Shown piece by piece: positions 34,564 to 42,464 of a stretch of DNA of 64,000 nt. The notes beneath the pieces are model-generated. The model did not search any database, was not told the DNA's origin, and saw only the letters and a program-made list of their open reading frames with translations. The stretch is from Flavobacteriales bacterium. GTDB taxonomy: Bacteria > Bacteroidota > Bacteroidia > Flavobacteriales_D > Sanyastnellaceae. The stretch spans positions 2,247,501 through 2,311,500 of the forward strand of contig JAGYJM010000002.1 of the NCBI GenBank assembly GCA_018402085.1, read 5' to 3'. Both the position numbers and the translations under genes were made by a program. Numbering within the stretch: position 1 is the first letter of the stretch; every line of letters begins with the position of its first letter.

Positions 34564-35598
34564 GTGTACAAATCATTCATCAAGCCCCTCTTCTTCTTGC
34601 TGCCTCCTGAGCGGGCGCATTACCTGAGTTTTGACCTGTTGAAACTGGCCTTGAAAGTGCCGGGTGTCAAAGGCGTTTTCCGAAAGCGTTTTGTGGTGGA
34701 AGACGACCGCTTGAAGCGGACAGTATTTGGGATTGAGTTTCCGAATCCGGTAGGGTTGGCAGCCGGCTTCGACAAAGATGCCAAACTCTACAACGAGCTT
34801 GAGCATGTGGGCTTTGGCTTTGTGGAGATTGGCACCGTGACACCGCGTCCGCAGTCGGGCAATCCCAAGCCACGGCTCTTCCGTTTACCCGGTGACAACG
34901 CGCTGATCAACCGCATGGGCTTCAACAACGAAGGCATGGAGGCCGCCGTGGAGCGCTTGAAAAAGCGGAAGACGAAGATTGTGATCGGGGGCAACATCGG
35001 GAAGAACAAAATCACACCGAATGAAGAGGCCACTGCCGATTACGAGAAGTGTTTTGACGCCCTGTTTGATCACGTAGATTACTTCGTGGTGAATGTCAGC
35101 TCACCCAACACACCGAACCTGCGCGATCTTCAGGAGAAGGAACCGCTGAAGGCGCTGCTGAACCATTTAATGGATCGCAACCGCACCAGGGAGCACCCGA
35201 AGCCCCTTCTTCTGAAAATCGCTCCTGACCTGACCGATTCGCAACTCGATGACATCATTGAGATCGTCGCCGAAACGAAGATTGACGGTGTCATTGCCAC
35301 CAATACGACCATCGCGCGGGCACCACTGACCACAGACCAGCGTAGCATCGAGGCCATCGGTGCGGGCGGACTCTCCGGTCAGCCACTGACCGATCGCAGC
35401 ACCCATGTGATTCGGTATTTGCACGACAAGTCGAACGGCAGCTTCCCGATCATCGGTGTAGGAGGCATTTCCAGCGGCGAACAGGCCCTCGCCAAACTGA
35501 AAGCCGGCGCGAGTCTGATTCAGGTCTACACGGGGTACGTGTATGAAGGTCCGGGCTTACCGGCCAAGATCAATCGGTATTTGGCGAAGCACCTATAG
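34564..35598 (+). CDS. pyrD: Quinone-dependent dihydroorotate dehydrogenase (class 2)
   Basis: Fourth enzyme of pyrimidine synthesis, oxidising dihydroorotate to orotate with electrons passed to quinone at the membrane. It has 344 residues and a GTG start. The N-terminal amphipathic helix ([19 protein letters not shown]) marks class 2. FMN and substrate blocks: [56 protein letters not shown] (catalytic Ser), ATNTT, and [11 protein letters not shown] near the end. Complete. Confidence 0.96.
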   Translation: MYKSFIKPLFFLLPPERAHYLSFDLLKLALKVPGVKGVFRKRFVVEDDRLKRTVFGIEFPNPVGLAAGFDKDAKLYNELEHVGFGFVEIGTVTPRPQSGNPKPRLFRLPGDNALINRMGFNNEGMEAAVERLKKRKTKIVIGGNIGKNKITPNEEATADYEKCFDALFDHVDYFVVNVSSPNTPNLRDLQEKEPLKALLNHLMDRNRTREHPKPLLLKIAPDLTDSQLDDIIEIVAETKIDGVIATNTTIARAPLTTDQRSIEAIGAGGLSGQPLTDRSTHVIRYLHDKSNGSFPIIGVGGISSGEQALAKLKAGASLIQVYTGYVYEGPGLPAKINRYLAKHL

Positions 35599-35713
35599 CG
35601 CTTCGCGCTGTCAGCCGTCTGCGATCTGCGGTCTGCGGTCTGCGGAAATATACGAATGCCTTGTTCTTTGTTGGCGCATCATTGCGCCCATTTTATGCTT
35701 AGTGCTCCATAGA

Positions 35714-36340
35714 TAGGGACGCCTTCCAGGCGTCCCTATCCGTGAAAACAACAACGCTCGTCAACCGAAAATTCCCGGACGCCTGGGAGGCGTCCCTATC
35801 CGTGAAAACAACAACGCTCGAAATCCGAAAATTCTCGGACGCCTGGGAGGCGTCCCTATCCGTGAAAACAACAACGCTCGAAATCCGAAAATTCTCGGAC
35901 GCACTGGGAGGCGTCCTATCCGTGAAAACAATAACGCTCGAAATCCGAAAATTCTCGGACGCCTGGGAGGCGTCCCTATCCGTGAAAACAACAACGCTCG
36001 AAATCCGAAAATTCTCGGACGCCTGGGAGGCGTCCCTATCCGTGAAAACAACAACGCTCGAAATCCGAAAATTCCCGGACGCCTGGGAGGCGTCCCTCTC
36101 GGTGGATACGACAACTCTCGAAATCCGAAAATTCTCGGACGGCTGGAAGGCCGTCCCTCTCGGTGGATACGACAACTCTCGAAATCCGAATATCCCCGGA
36201 CGCCTGGGAGGCGTCCCTATCCGTGAAAACAACAACGCTCGAAATCCGAAAATTCCCGGACGCCTGGGAGGCGTCCCTATCCGTGAAAACAACAACGCTC
36301 GAAATCCGAAAATTCTCGGACGCCTGGGAGGCGTCCCTAT
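35714..36340. repeat. 60-bp tandem repeat array with central hairpins
   Basis: About eleven units of 60 bp (one of 61). Each unit is AAATCCGAAAATTCTCGG, then a hairpin GGACGCCTGGGAGGCGTCC, then CTATCCGTGAAAACAACAACG. Variants preserve pairing: one unit has GGACGGC/GCCGTCC, another has compensating indels (35901-35916), and two units carry the right flank CTCTCGGTGGATACGACAA. Long reading frames on both strands are a consequence of the period being a multiple of three. 35599-35713 and 36341-36443 hold no gene. Confidence 0.95.
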
Positions 36341-36443
36341 CAACTGGCAACATTTCGCACCGCTGCGCGCAAGGATGCGCGCCCGGCAGCCCCCACCCTT
36401 TCGGCTTCAGGCGTTTACGTACCTTGAGACACAATCATAGCGC

Positions 36444-36929
36444 ATGAATTTACCACAGCACACCAACGCCGACCTCGTCCAGCAATTCTATACGTCATTT
36501 GCCAAGAAAGACCTTGACGGAATGCTGGCCTGCTATCATGAGGATGTCGTGTTTGAAGACCCTGCGTTTGGCAGGTTAGAAGGCGACCGCGCCCGAAGCA
36601 TGTGGCGAATGTTACTCGCGAGCAAAAATGCGAACCTCAGGATCACCTTTGATGGCATTGAGGCCGACGAAAACGTCGGGAAAGCAGAGTGGGTGGCCAA
36701 GTACGTGTATGGTCCGCACAAAAGAAAAGTGACCAACCATGTGACGGCAAACTTTGTCTTCAAAGACGGGAAGATCATCCGGCACACCGATACCTTCAGT
36801 GTGTGGAAATGGAGCCAACAAGCCCTGGGTGCAGCCGGATATCTGCTGGGGTGGACACCCTTTCTGAAGCGCAGGGTGCAGGAAATGGCAAACCGGCAGT
36901 TGGATCGGTTTATGGATGTCCCGCGCTAA
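36444..36929 (+). CDS. NTF2/SnoaL-like nuclear transport factor 2 family protein
   Basis: A 161-residue cone-fold (NTF2-like) protein: LVQQFYTSFAKKDLDGMLACYHEDVVFEDPAFG is the SnoaL-type start, followed by curved strands (ANFVFKDGKIIRHTDTFSVWKWS). Such proteins bind small hydrophobic ligands or act as isomerases; the ligand is unknown. It stands alone between two repeat regions. Confidence 0.85.
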   Translation: MNLPQHTNADLVQQFYTSFAKKDLDGMLACYHEDVVFEDPAFGRLEGDRARSMWRMLLASKNANLRITFDGIEADENVGKAEWVAKYVYGPHKRKVTNHVTANFVFKDGKIIRHTDTFSVWKWSQQALGAAGYLLGWTPFLKRRVQEMANRQLDRFMDVPR

Positions 36930-36953
36930 CGGTTTCCGGGTTTCTCAGTTTCG

Positions 36954-37043
36954 CGAGCGGACGCGATAAATCGCGTCCCTACAGCAATGCTATTTATAAA
37001 GATAAGCAGCGCAATCCCGATAGCTATCGGGATGCGCTGACGC
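36954..37043. repeat. Dispersed repeat, copy A (CCCTACAG hairpin plus CCCGATAGCTATCGGG)
   Basis: GGACGCGATAAATCGCGTCCCTACAGCAATGCT, then AGCGCAATCCCGATAGCTATCGGGATGCGCTGA. A second copy with a changed but paired stem lies at 38161-38243. The rest of 36930-37250 contains nothing I recognise. Confidence 0.8.
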
Positions 37044-37250
37044 AAGAACACAATTTCCCTATTTCCCTATATCGCTTCTATAACGCAGCTAAAAATTAGA
37101 AGGTCGACACCTATTATTCGCTTTTGCTGAATGCTCTCGAACGATTTGTGAAGCTTCGCTGCCCCCCGCCCGGCAATGCTTAGCGATTTTTTTTGTCAAT
37201 AAGTCTTAAACCATGGCACGACTATTGGTGACTAGCCTAAAACTGCTCTT

Positions 37251-38108
37251 ATGAAAAATGCACTTTTAAAAATCACTGTTCTTTTCTTTTTCATCTTCGC
37301 ATTGAGCCATTCTTATGGTCAAGAGGAAACTGTCGCCGGTAAGCAAGAGCAAGTTGTGATCGTCACCATGAAAGATGGAACCGAGTATAAAGGAACTATC
37401 GTATCTCAAGACAACGAAACCCTTGTTTTGAGAACACCCAACGGTACATTGAACCTGGTTTCAGTGAACGTGGATACCATTGAAAACTATGATTACGAAG
37501 GGAAATTCGAATTCCCTAACCCACATGATACGCGATACTTCTTCGGTCCCTCCGGAATTCCCGTGAAAAAGGGAAAAGGCTATTACCAGAATGTGTTGCT
37601 TACCGGCAACTTTGCGAACTATGGCATTACCAAGAATATCTCAGTAGGCGGTGGACTTGAATTTATCTCTACGGTATTGGGTAATCCAGTTTGGTTTCTG
37701 ACGCCGAAAGTGGGATTTGACATATCGAAGAACCTTCATGCCGGTGGTGGTGTCATCGTAGCCGGACTTGCCGGAGAAGGCACCGCATCACTCGGTTATG
37801 GGGTTTTCACTGTAGGCCACGCTGAAACGAACTTCACTGTAGGGGCAGGTTATGGCTTCATCAGTGGAGAAGCATCACAGAATCCGGCCATTATGCTATC
37901 AGGTACACACAGGGTTAGCAGAAGCATCGCCTTGCTCACTGAAAACTATATTCTACCAATGAATACAGGTGAAACCTTCTATTTTGGTATCCACGGCATC
38001 CGCATTCTATCGAAGCGCAACTCGTTTGACATCGGTGCCATTGTCATTCCAGAAATTGCAGAAGATATTCCGGCGTTGCCTTATGTAGGGTATGTTCGGA
38101 CGTTTTGA
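37251..38108 (+). CDS. Putative outer membrane beta-barrel protein
   Basis: A secreted 285-residue protein of unknown function. A signal peptide (MKNALLKITVLFFFIFALSHSYGQ) is followed by a small strand-rich module with VTMKDGTEYKGTIVSQDNETLVLRTPNGTLNLV, which resembles an Sm-like or SH3-like fold. From residue 105 on, short amphipathic strands rich in Gly and aromatic residues end in VGYVRTF, as outer membrane barrels do. I recognise the overall type from Bacteroidota but no named family. Confidence 0.65.
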   Translation: MKNALLKITVLFFFIFALSHSYGQEETVAGKQEQVVIVTMKDGTEYKGTIVSQDNETLVLRTPNGTLNLVSVNVDTIENYDYEGKFEFPNPHDTRYFFGPSGIPVKKGKGYYQNVLLTGNFANYGITKNISVGGGLEFISTVLGNPVWFLTPKVGFDISKNLHAGGGVIVAGLAGEGTASLGYGVFTVGHAETNFTVGAGYGFISGEASQNPAIMLSGTHRVSRSIALLTENYILPMNTGETFYFGIHGIRILSKRNSFDIGAIVIPEIAEDIPALPYVGYVRTF

Positions 38109-38160
38109 TGTTTGACGTTAGACGGTCGACGTAATCGACTTAACGCAACACCCCCTAATA

Positions 38161-38243
38161 ACGGACGCGCTAAGCGCGTCCCTACAGCAATGCTACTTGA
38201 AAGATAGGCAGCGCAATCCCGATAGCTATCGGGATGCGCTGAT
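38161..38243. repeat. Dispersed repeat, copy B
   Basis: GGACGCGCTAAGCGCGTCCCTACAGCAATGCTA and AGCGCAATCCCGATAGCTATCGGGATGCGCTGA, matching copy A at 36954. Followed by TTTCCC-type short repeats up to 38300. Confidence 0.8.
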
Positions 38244-38314
38244 ACAAGCTCAAGGTTTCCCAGTTTCCCGGTTTCCCGGTTTCCCAGTTTCCCAGTTTCC
38301 TGAGGATAAGAAAC

Positions 38315-39175
38315 CTACTCCCCAAAGAAATCAGCGAATGAGCCCGCATCTTTCAACCTCACCCCTTTCTCAGTGTGTTGCACGGTGCAGCATTGGTTGA
38401 CGGCATCGTGCTCGAGGAATAAAATCAACTCTTCGTCGGCGGCACGGTTCAGGAACTTCTCTTTCTCGCTGAGTGTGAGCAGCGGACGTGTATCATACCC
38501 CATCACATACGGCAGCGGAATGTGTCCGGTGCTCGGTAGCAAATCGGCCATGAAAACAAGCTTCTTGCCTTTGTAGTTGATGATCGGAATCATCTGCGAC
38601 TCGGTATGTCCGTCTGCGAAAAAGACATCCATGCCTTTGAAGGCGTTGTGGGTTTCGTCGCCCATGCGCTCAACAAAGTTGAGTTGTCCGCTCTCCTGAA
38701 TCGGCAGGATGTTCTCTTTCAAAAACGATGCTTTCTCGCGGGCATTCGGCATGATGGCCCATTCCCAGTGCTTTTCGTTGCTCCAGAAGCGGGCGTTTCT
38801 GAAGGCCGGACGCATCATCGTGCGGTCATCGTTGTATTCAATCGCACCGCCGCAGTGGTCAAAGTGCAGGTGCGTCAGGAAGACATCCGTAATGTCATCG
38901 CGATGAAAGTCGAGTTGTTGAAGCCCTTTGTCGAGCGAATCATCGCCATGGAGGTAATAATAGCCGAAGAACTTCTCGCTCTGCTTGTCGCCCATGCCGC
39001 AGTCGACCAGGGTGAGCGAATCACCGTCTTCAATCAGGATCGAACGCATGGCCCACGAGCACATGTTGTTCTCGTCTGCCGGATTGGTACGCGACCAGAG
39101 TGACTTGGGCACCACACCAAACATGGCGCCGCCATCGAGTTTGAAGTTGCCGTTATTGATGGGATAGATCTTCAT
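38315..39175 (-). CDS. MBL-fold metallo-hydrolase
   Basis: A 286-residue metallo-beta-lactamase-fold hydrolase. ATG 39175 (MKIYPINNGNFKLDGG) is preferred to an upstream in-frame start that runs through GATCGCGGATC repeats. Metal ligands: HLHFDHCGG, a His in DGHTESQM, Asp in FMADLLPSTGH and the closing His in LFLEHD. No signal peptide. The layout is that of the lactonase/AttM-like and flavodoxin-free branches, so hydrolysis of a lactone or thioester is possible but unproven. Confidence 0.88.
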   Translation of the reverse strand: MKIYPINNGNFKLDGGAMFGVVPKSLWSRTNPADENNMCSWAMRSILIEDGDSLTLVDCGMGDKQSEKFFGYYYLHGDDSLDKGLQQLDFHRDDITDVFLTHLHFDHCGGAIEYNDDRTMMRPAFRNARFWSNEKHWEWAIMPNAREKASFLKENILPIQESGQLNFVERMGDETHNAFKGMDVFFADGHTESQMIPIINYKGKKLVFMADLLPSTGHIPLPYVMGYDTRPLLTLSEKEKFLNRAADEELILFLEHDAVNQCCTVQHTEKGVRLKDAGSFADFFGE

Positions 39176-39314
39176 AGCAATTGGGCTTTGGTGCGAAGTT
39201 AAGGAACAGGATCGGGGATCGCGGATCGCGGATCGGACGTGACAAAACATCCATAAAACGGAAGTAGAAATGGGAACGGGAAATAGTCACGTGCGCTATA
39301 AGTCAACACATTGC

Positions 39315-39322
39315 TATTTTTG
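39315..39322 (+). promoter_or_regulatory. -7 promoter box of the AlsD-like lipoprotein gene
   Basis: TATTTTTG matches TAnnTTTG, 14 nt before ATG 39337. Confidence 0.45.
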
Positions 39323-39336
39323 CTAAAACTCCTCCC

Positions 39337-40122
39337 ATGCGGCTCTTCACCCCTTTGATTCTTTCGTGCACCATCGTGGCCTGCTCAGATGTCGAAAAGC
39401 AATCTCCTCAACATGCAGCTGCAGATGCCGCTGTCACGGAGGCTACTCCCGAGCTGCGGTCAGTGATGGTTCAACACTTCGGTGCCTTGCGCATCATGAT
39501 GCACCAGGGCGATATCTCCGCAAAGGTTGATATGCGCGACCTTGCTGATCGACCCAACTTGTACGCCCTCGGTGCGGTGGCACAACTGAAGGGTGAAATC
39601 CTCGTTCTGGGGGGTAAAGCTTTCATCGCGAAACCTGTCCCGACGCGTCGGGAAGCGATGGATGGTCAGGTCTCGCTTGACACCACGATGCAACATGAAG
39701 CCGCATTGCTCGTCACGGCCGAGGTTGCTGAATGGAAGTCCTACCCCCTGCCGGATGGAGACCTCACCAAAGATGAATTGCAGACCTTCATTGCCACGCA
39801 AGCCGAGGTACACGGACTCGACCCTTCCGGACCTTTTCCGTTCATGATTAAAGGAATGACCTCTTTCGATTGGCACGTCATCGATTGGCCCGAAGGCGAC
39901 CGCGAACACAGCCACGAGAAGCACGTGACCTCAGGCCCACACGGACATCAAGACAGCACGGAGGTTCAGATCCTCGGTTTTTACAGCGATCATCATCATG
40001 CGGTGTTCACACATCATTCTACAAATCTGCACATGCATGTGCTGACGGATGACCGTACGCTGGCTGCACATGTCGATGACCTGGTTGTACACCGCGGTGC
40101 GGAGTTGTTCCTACCGGAGTGA
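39337..40122 (+). CDS. Acetolactate-decarboxylase-like lipoprotein
   Basis: A 261-residue lipoprotein (signal ending IVACS, Cys16) whose body resembles alpha-acetolactate decarboxylase: HFGALRIMMHQGDISAKVDMRDL, NLYALGAVAQLKGEILVLGGKAF, then FYSDHHHAVFTHHSTNLHMHVLTDDRTLAAHVDDLVV. The zinc triad of AlsD (HxH and a later His in GHV) appears as LHMH and AAHVDD, so metal binding is probably kept. AlsD is normally cytoplasmic and makes acetoin; an exported relative must act on something else in the periplasm. The extra His-rich insert (HSHEKHVTSGPHGHQDS) may bind metal. Confidence 0.75.
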   Translation: MRLFTPLILSCTIVACSDVEKQSPQHAAADAAVTEATPELRSVMVQHFGALRIMMHQGDISAKVDMRDLADRPNLYALGAVAQLKGEILVLGGKAFIAKPVPTRREAMDGQVSLDTTMQHEAALLVTAEVAEWKSYPLPDGDLTKDELQTFIATQAEVHGLDPSGPFPFMIKGMTSFDWHVIDWPEGDREHSHEKHVTSGPHGHQDSTEVQILGFYSDHHHAVFTHHSTNLHMHVLTDDRTLAAHVDDLVVHRGAELFLPE

Positions 40123-40132
40123 TACTTGTGGG

Positions 40133-40151
40133 GGACGGCTCACAGCCGTCC
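40133..40151. repeat. GACGGC hairpin repeat
   Basis: GGACGGCTCACAGCCGTCC; related hairpins with the same GACGGC/GCCGTC stem and a different 5-base loop lie at 19971, 42139 and 46448. Confidence 0.6.
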
Positions 40152-40257
40152 ATACGTCCATGAGTCTATAAGTCTCCCCGTTTCCCAAAACGTCTATACG
40201 TCGATAGATCCATAGGTCGATGAGTCGATAAACCTGCCGATCTCATCGAAACCCTTT

Positions 40258-40412
40258 GCTGACGAGGATCTCGGGCTTAGTGACGAGGCTCACGACGATA
40301 GTGACGAGGCTCACGAGCTTAGTGACGAGGCTCACGAGCTTAGTGACGAGGCTCACGAGGAAAGTGACGAGGCTCACGACGTTAGTGACAAGCTTCACGA
40401 AGAAAGTGACAA
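40258..40412. repeat. 21-bp tandem repeat
   Basis: About seven units of AGTGACGAGGCTCACGAGCTT, starting at 40258, 40279, 40300, 40321, 40342, 40363 and 40384. The core GTGACGAGGCTCAC is nearly self-complementary; the last six bases vary and the sixth full unit (40384) changes both arms to GTGACAAGCTTCAC. Confidence 0.9.
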
Positions 40413-40586
40413 TCCGTCTGCTGTCAGCTGTCGGCAGTCAGCGGTCTATTTCAATGGTTCGATTGCTTGATTGTTTGAATGGATGACACCATCGGCGTCT
40501 TCAGCTGTCGTCCTGTCTTCTTCTAGAAGCATAATAAATGAGCAGGCTGCCAGCCCTCCAAAACCCTTGAATCATCTTGATCTTCG

Positions 40587-40650
40587 TTATTGTGTAATGG
40601 CACAATACATCCTATATTGGGCGTTATTGTACCACTCAGTTACACAATAA
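40587..40650. repeat. 11-bp inverted repeat at the left side of the AT-rich island
   Basis: TTATTGTGTAA (40587-40597) and its exact complement TTACACAATAA (40640-40650), with further partial pairing inside (CACAATA/TATTGT). It lies at the border where composition turns AT-rich, about 90 bp before the nuclease gene. The remaining 40413-40739 has no gene. Confidence 0.6.
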
Positions 40651-40710
40651 CACCCTAGACGGGGATATATGTGTAACTCTGGACTCAGGGGGAGTGGAGC
40701 ATATATACTA

Positions 40711-41690
40711 GTTGTGCATAATGCGAAAAAAAGACACGAATGCTAATATTCAGAGATACTAAATATATTAAGACGCCTTTCAGAAATGAAGATGAGCTGG
40801 AGCAAGTTGTTGTTTCCAACTATGAATACATTTTCGGACCGACTTCAATCTATCTTCCTAAAAAGATGATTAAAACAGGTGATGGAACAGGTACAATACC
40901 AGACGGATTTGCAATTGACTTAGGAGCGAGAAAATGGTACTTGGTTGAAGCGGAACTACTCCATCATAACGTCTGGAATCATATTGCGCCTCAAGTATCG
41001 AAACAGGTAATTGCCAGCTTACAACCTATATCCAAAAAGACTATTGAAGACCTAGCTGTCGAACAATACCAGAATGACCCAATTACAAAGGAGAAATTTT
41101 CAGATCAAGGCATAAAAGAGATTAATGTACGAAAGATATTATCTGAAATATTGGAAAAGGAACCATCTGTGGGAATACCAATTGACGCTATCTCAGGAGA
41201 CCTTAAAGAATGGGCTAGAACTTTAAAGTATAACGTTAAGCTTTGGAAAATTACCAAGTACGTTGAATTTAATCAACCAGAAAACATTGTCTATGAATTT
41301 CCTGAAGAGTTTAGACCTGAGTTGGACACAGAAGAAGAAAAGGAAATTGACTCTACGACTGGCGAAATATCTCGTTATGAAGCGACAATAGCAGACTTAA
41401 TCGAAGGGGATTTCCTTGAAATCGGACAGACTTTAATAATGGAATACAAGCCAAGACACGGACAGAAGAAAAAATATGAAGGAATTATTCAAGAAGACGG
41501 TTCCATTTCTGTTCTTGACCAAACATACAGTAGTCCATCATATGCAGCTCTTGCAGGAATTCAAGATGCGGGCAGTGATAGAAAAACAGTAAACGGCTGG
41601 ACAAGTTGGAAAACAACAAGCGGGAAAACAATTGCAGACATTCGTGAAGAATATTTGAAACAAGAAGAAAATAAAAGCACTATGCACAAT
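40711..41690 (+). mobile_element. Cassette-like unit: single AT-rich gene between inverted 13-bp ends
   Basis: TTGTGCATAATGC (40712-40724) and GCACTATGCACAA (41678-41690) are inverted copies matching at 12 of 13 bases and enclose only the nuclease-RAMA gene. Base composition inside is clearly more AT-rich than in flanking genes. This looks like a gene cassette or a small non-autonomous element; no integrase, transposase or target duplication was seen. Confidence 0.5.
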
Positions 41691-41720
41691 CGAGTAGGCC
41701 GCCCCGCCAGCGTTAGCTGA
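40740..41720 (+). CDS. PD-(D/E)xK-like nuclease with C-terminal RAMA domain
   Basis: A 326-residue protein unlike its neighbours in AT content and codon use, so probably acquired. The N-terminal half has IPDGFAID and WYLVEAELL, the D-(x)-ExE arrangement of a PD-(D/E)xK nuclease core, with a basic HIAPQVSKQV helix after it. Residues about 225-310 match the RAMA domain found beside restriction-modification genes: LIEGDFLEIGQTL, YEGIIQEDGSISV, TYSSPSYAALAGIQD, VNGWTSWKTTSGKTIADIREEYL. It may recognise modified or foreign DNA and cut it, as a stand-alone defence factor; no methyltransferase is next to it. The last residues (after ENKSTMHN) read into flanking group II intron-like sequence, which supplies the stop. 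Confidence 0.8.
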   Translation: MLIFRDTKYIKTPFRNEDELEQVVVSNYEYIFGPTSIYLPKKMIKTGDGTGTIPDGFAIDLGARKWYLVEAELLHHNVWNHIAPQVSKQVIASLQPISKKTIEDLAVEQYQNDPITKEKFSDQGIKEINVRKILSEILEKEPSVGIPIDAISGDLKEWARTLKYNVKLWKITKYVEFNQPENIVYEFPEEFRPELDTEEEKEIDSTTGEISRYEATIADLIEGDFLEIGQTLIMEYKPRHGQKKKYEGIIQEDGSISVLDQTYSSPSYAALAGIQDAGSDRKTVNGWTSWKTTSGKTIADIREEYLKQEENKSTMHNRVGRPASVS

Positions 41721-41880
41721 CGGGGGGAGCCTCTCACACCACCGTATCCCGATGAATCGGGACAGGCTGTACGGGTCTCGTATACGGCGGTTCGTTAACT
41801 TAACCTGAGATTAAGATAGTAGTCCATCATAGAGAGGTAACCTCTTGATTTCAAGCGCGGGATGGTTATGGTAGTGCGAA
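41691..41880 (-). mobile_element. Remnant of the 3' end of a group II intron
   Basis: Read on the reverse strand: a short open frame ending IPRLKSRGYLSMMDYYLNLR then stop (41797-41795), as at the C-terminus of an intron-encoded reverse transcriptase; then ACCGCCGTAT/ATACGGTGGT (41791-41782 with 41747-41738), followed by GTGAGAGGC, as in domain V regions; then a CCCCGTCAGC/GCTGGCGGGG hairpin (41725-41702) and CCTACTCGAT at the end, as in domain VI. An extra CCCGAT/ATCGGG hairpin (41748-41761) sits in the domain V loop. No complete reverse transcriptase is present. The match is from memory of such introns. Confidence 0.5.
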
Positions 41881-42464
41881 GTCTTAAACATTCAAACAAA
41901 CGAACATTCAAGCAATCGAACATTTAAATTGCAGATTTCCGATTTACGAGTGCGGATTGATGATTTCCGGGAACGTTCAGATGACGCAGGTGTGCCTTCG
42001 GCTTGACTCCTCCCCCATTGCATGGCGGGCTCAACAATCAAACAATCGAACATTCAAACCATTGAAATGGCTGACGGTGTGGCGATCTGATCGGCAGCGC
42101 ATACTTGCGCTGCTTGAATGTCCAGGCCAACCTTGAGGGGACGGCATATTGCCGTCCGAAGAGTATTGCGAAAAATCACAAATCAACCTCTCAGCCCCGC
42201 AGCCGCGGGGCAGCTCTCCTCATCTGAGGAGAGCCTTGTTTGTTTGTTGCTGATTTACTATTCAGTACTCATTAGTCATTCCTTATTATTCTCCCGTTTT
42301 CCCGTTTCCCGATTTCCCCAACCAGTCCATACGTCCATGAGTCTATACGTCCATGAGTCCATAAGTCTTCCGGCCTCCCGCCCGTAAGCCGGTCATTCCG
42401 TTCGCCCGTAAGCCCGTTCGCCTGTTCGGCGGTAAGCCCTATCTTCGCGCTTTGATTGCCCGCT
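41881..42464. other. Gene-free spacer with short dispersed repeats
   Basis: Contains CAAACAATCGAACATT repeats (41890-41930, 42035-42060), CAGCGCATACTTGCGCTG (about 42093-42110), the GGACGGC-ATATT-GCCGTCC hairpin (42139-42157), GTCCATACGTCCATGAG repeats (42325-42365) and GCCCGTAAGCC repeats. A TATCTTCG box (42440 area) may be the purB promoter. No gene is seen. Confidence 0.6.

Noticed and set aside
35714-36340. CRISPR array
   Set aside because: Units are contiguous and identical over their full length; there are no unique spacers and no cas genes.
35699-36447. Long open frames on both strands across the 60-bp array
   Set aside because: The period is a multiple of three, so any frame without a stop in one unit stays open through all units. 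The predicted 20-residue repeats have no start region, domain or conserved neighbour.
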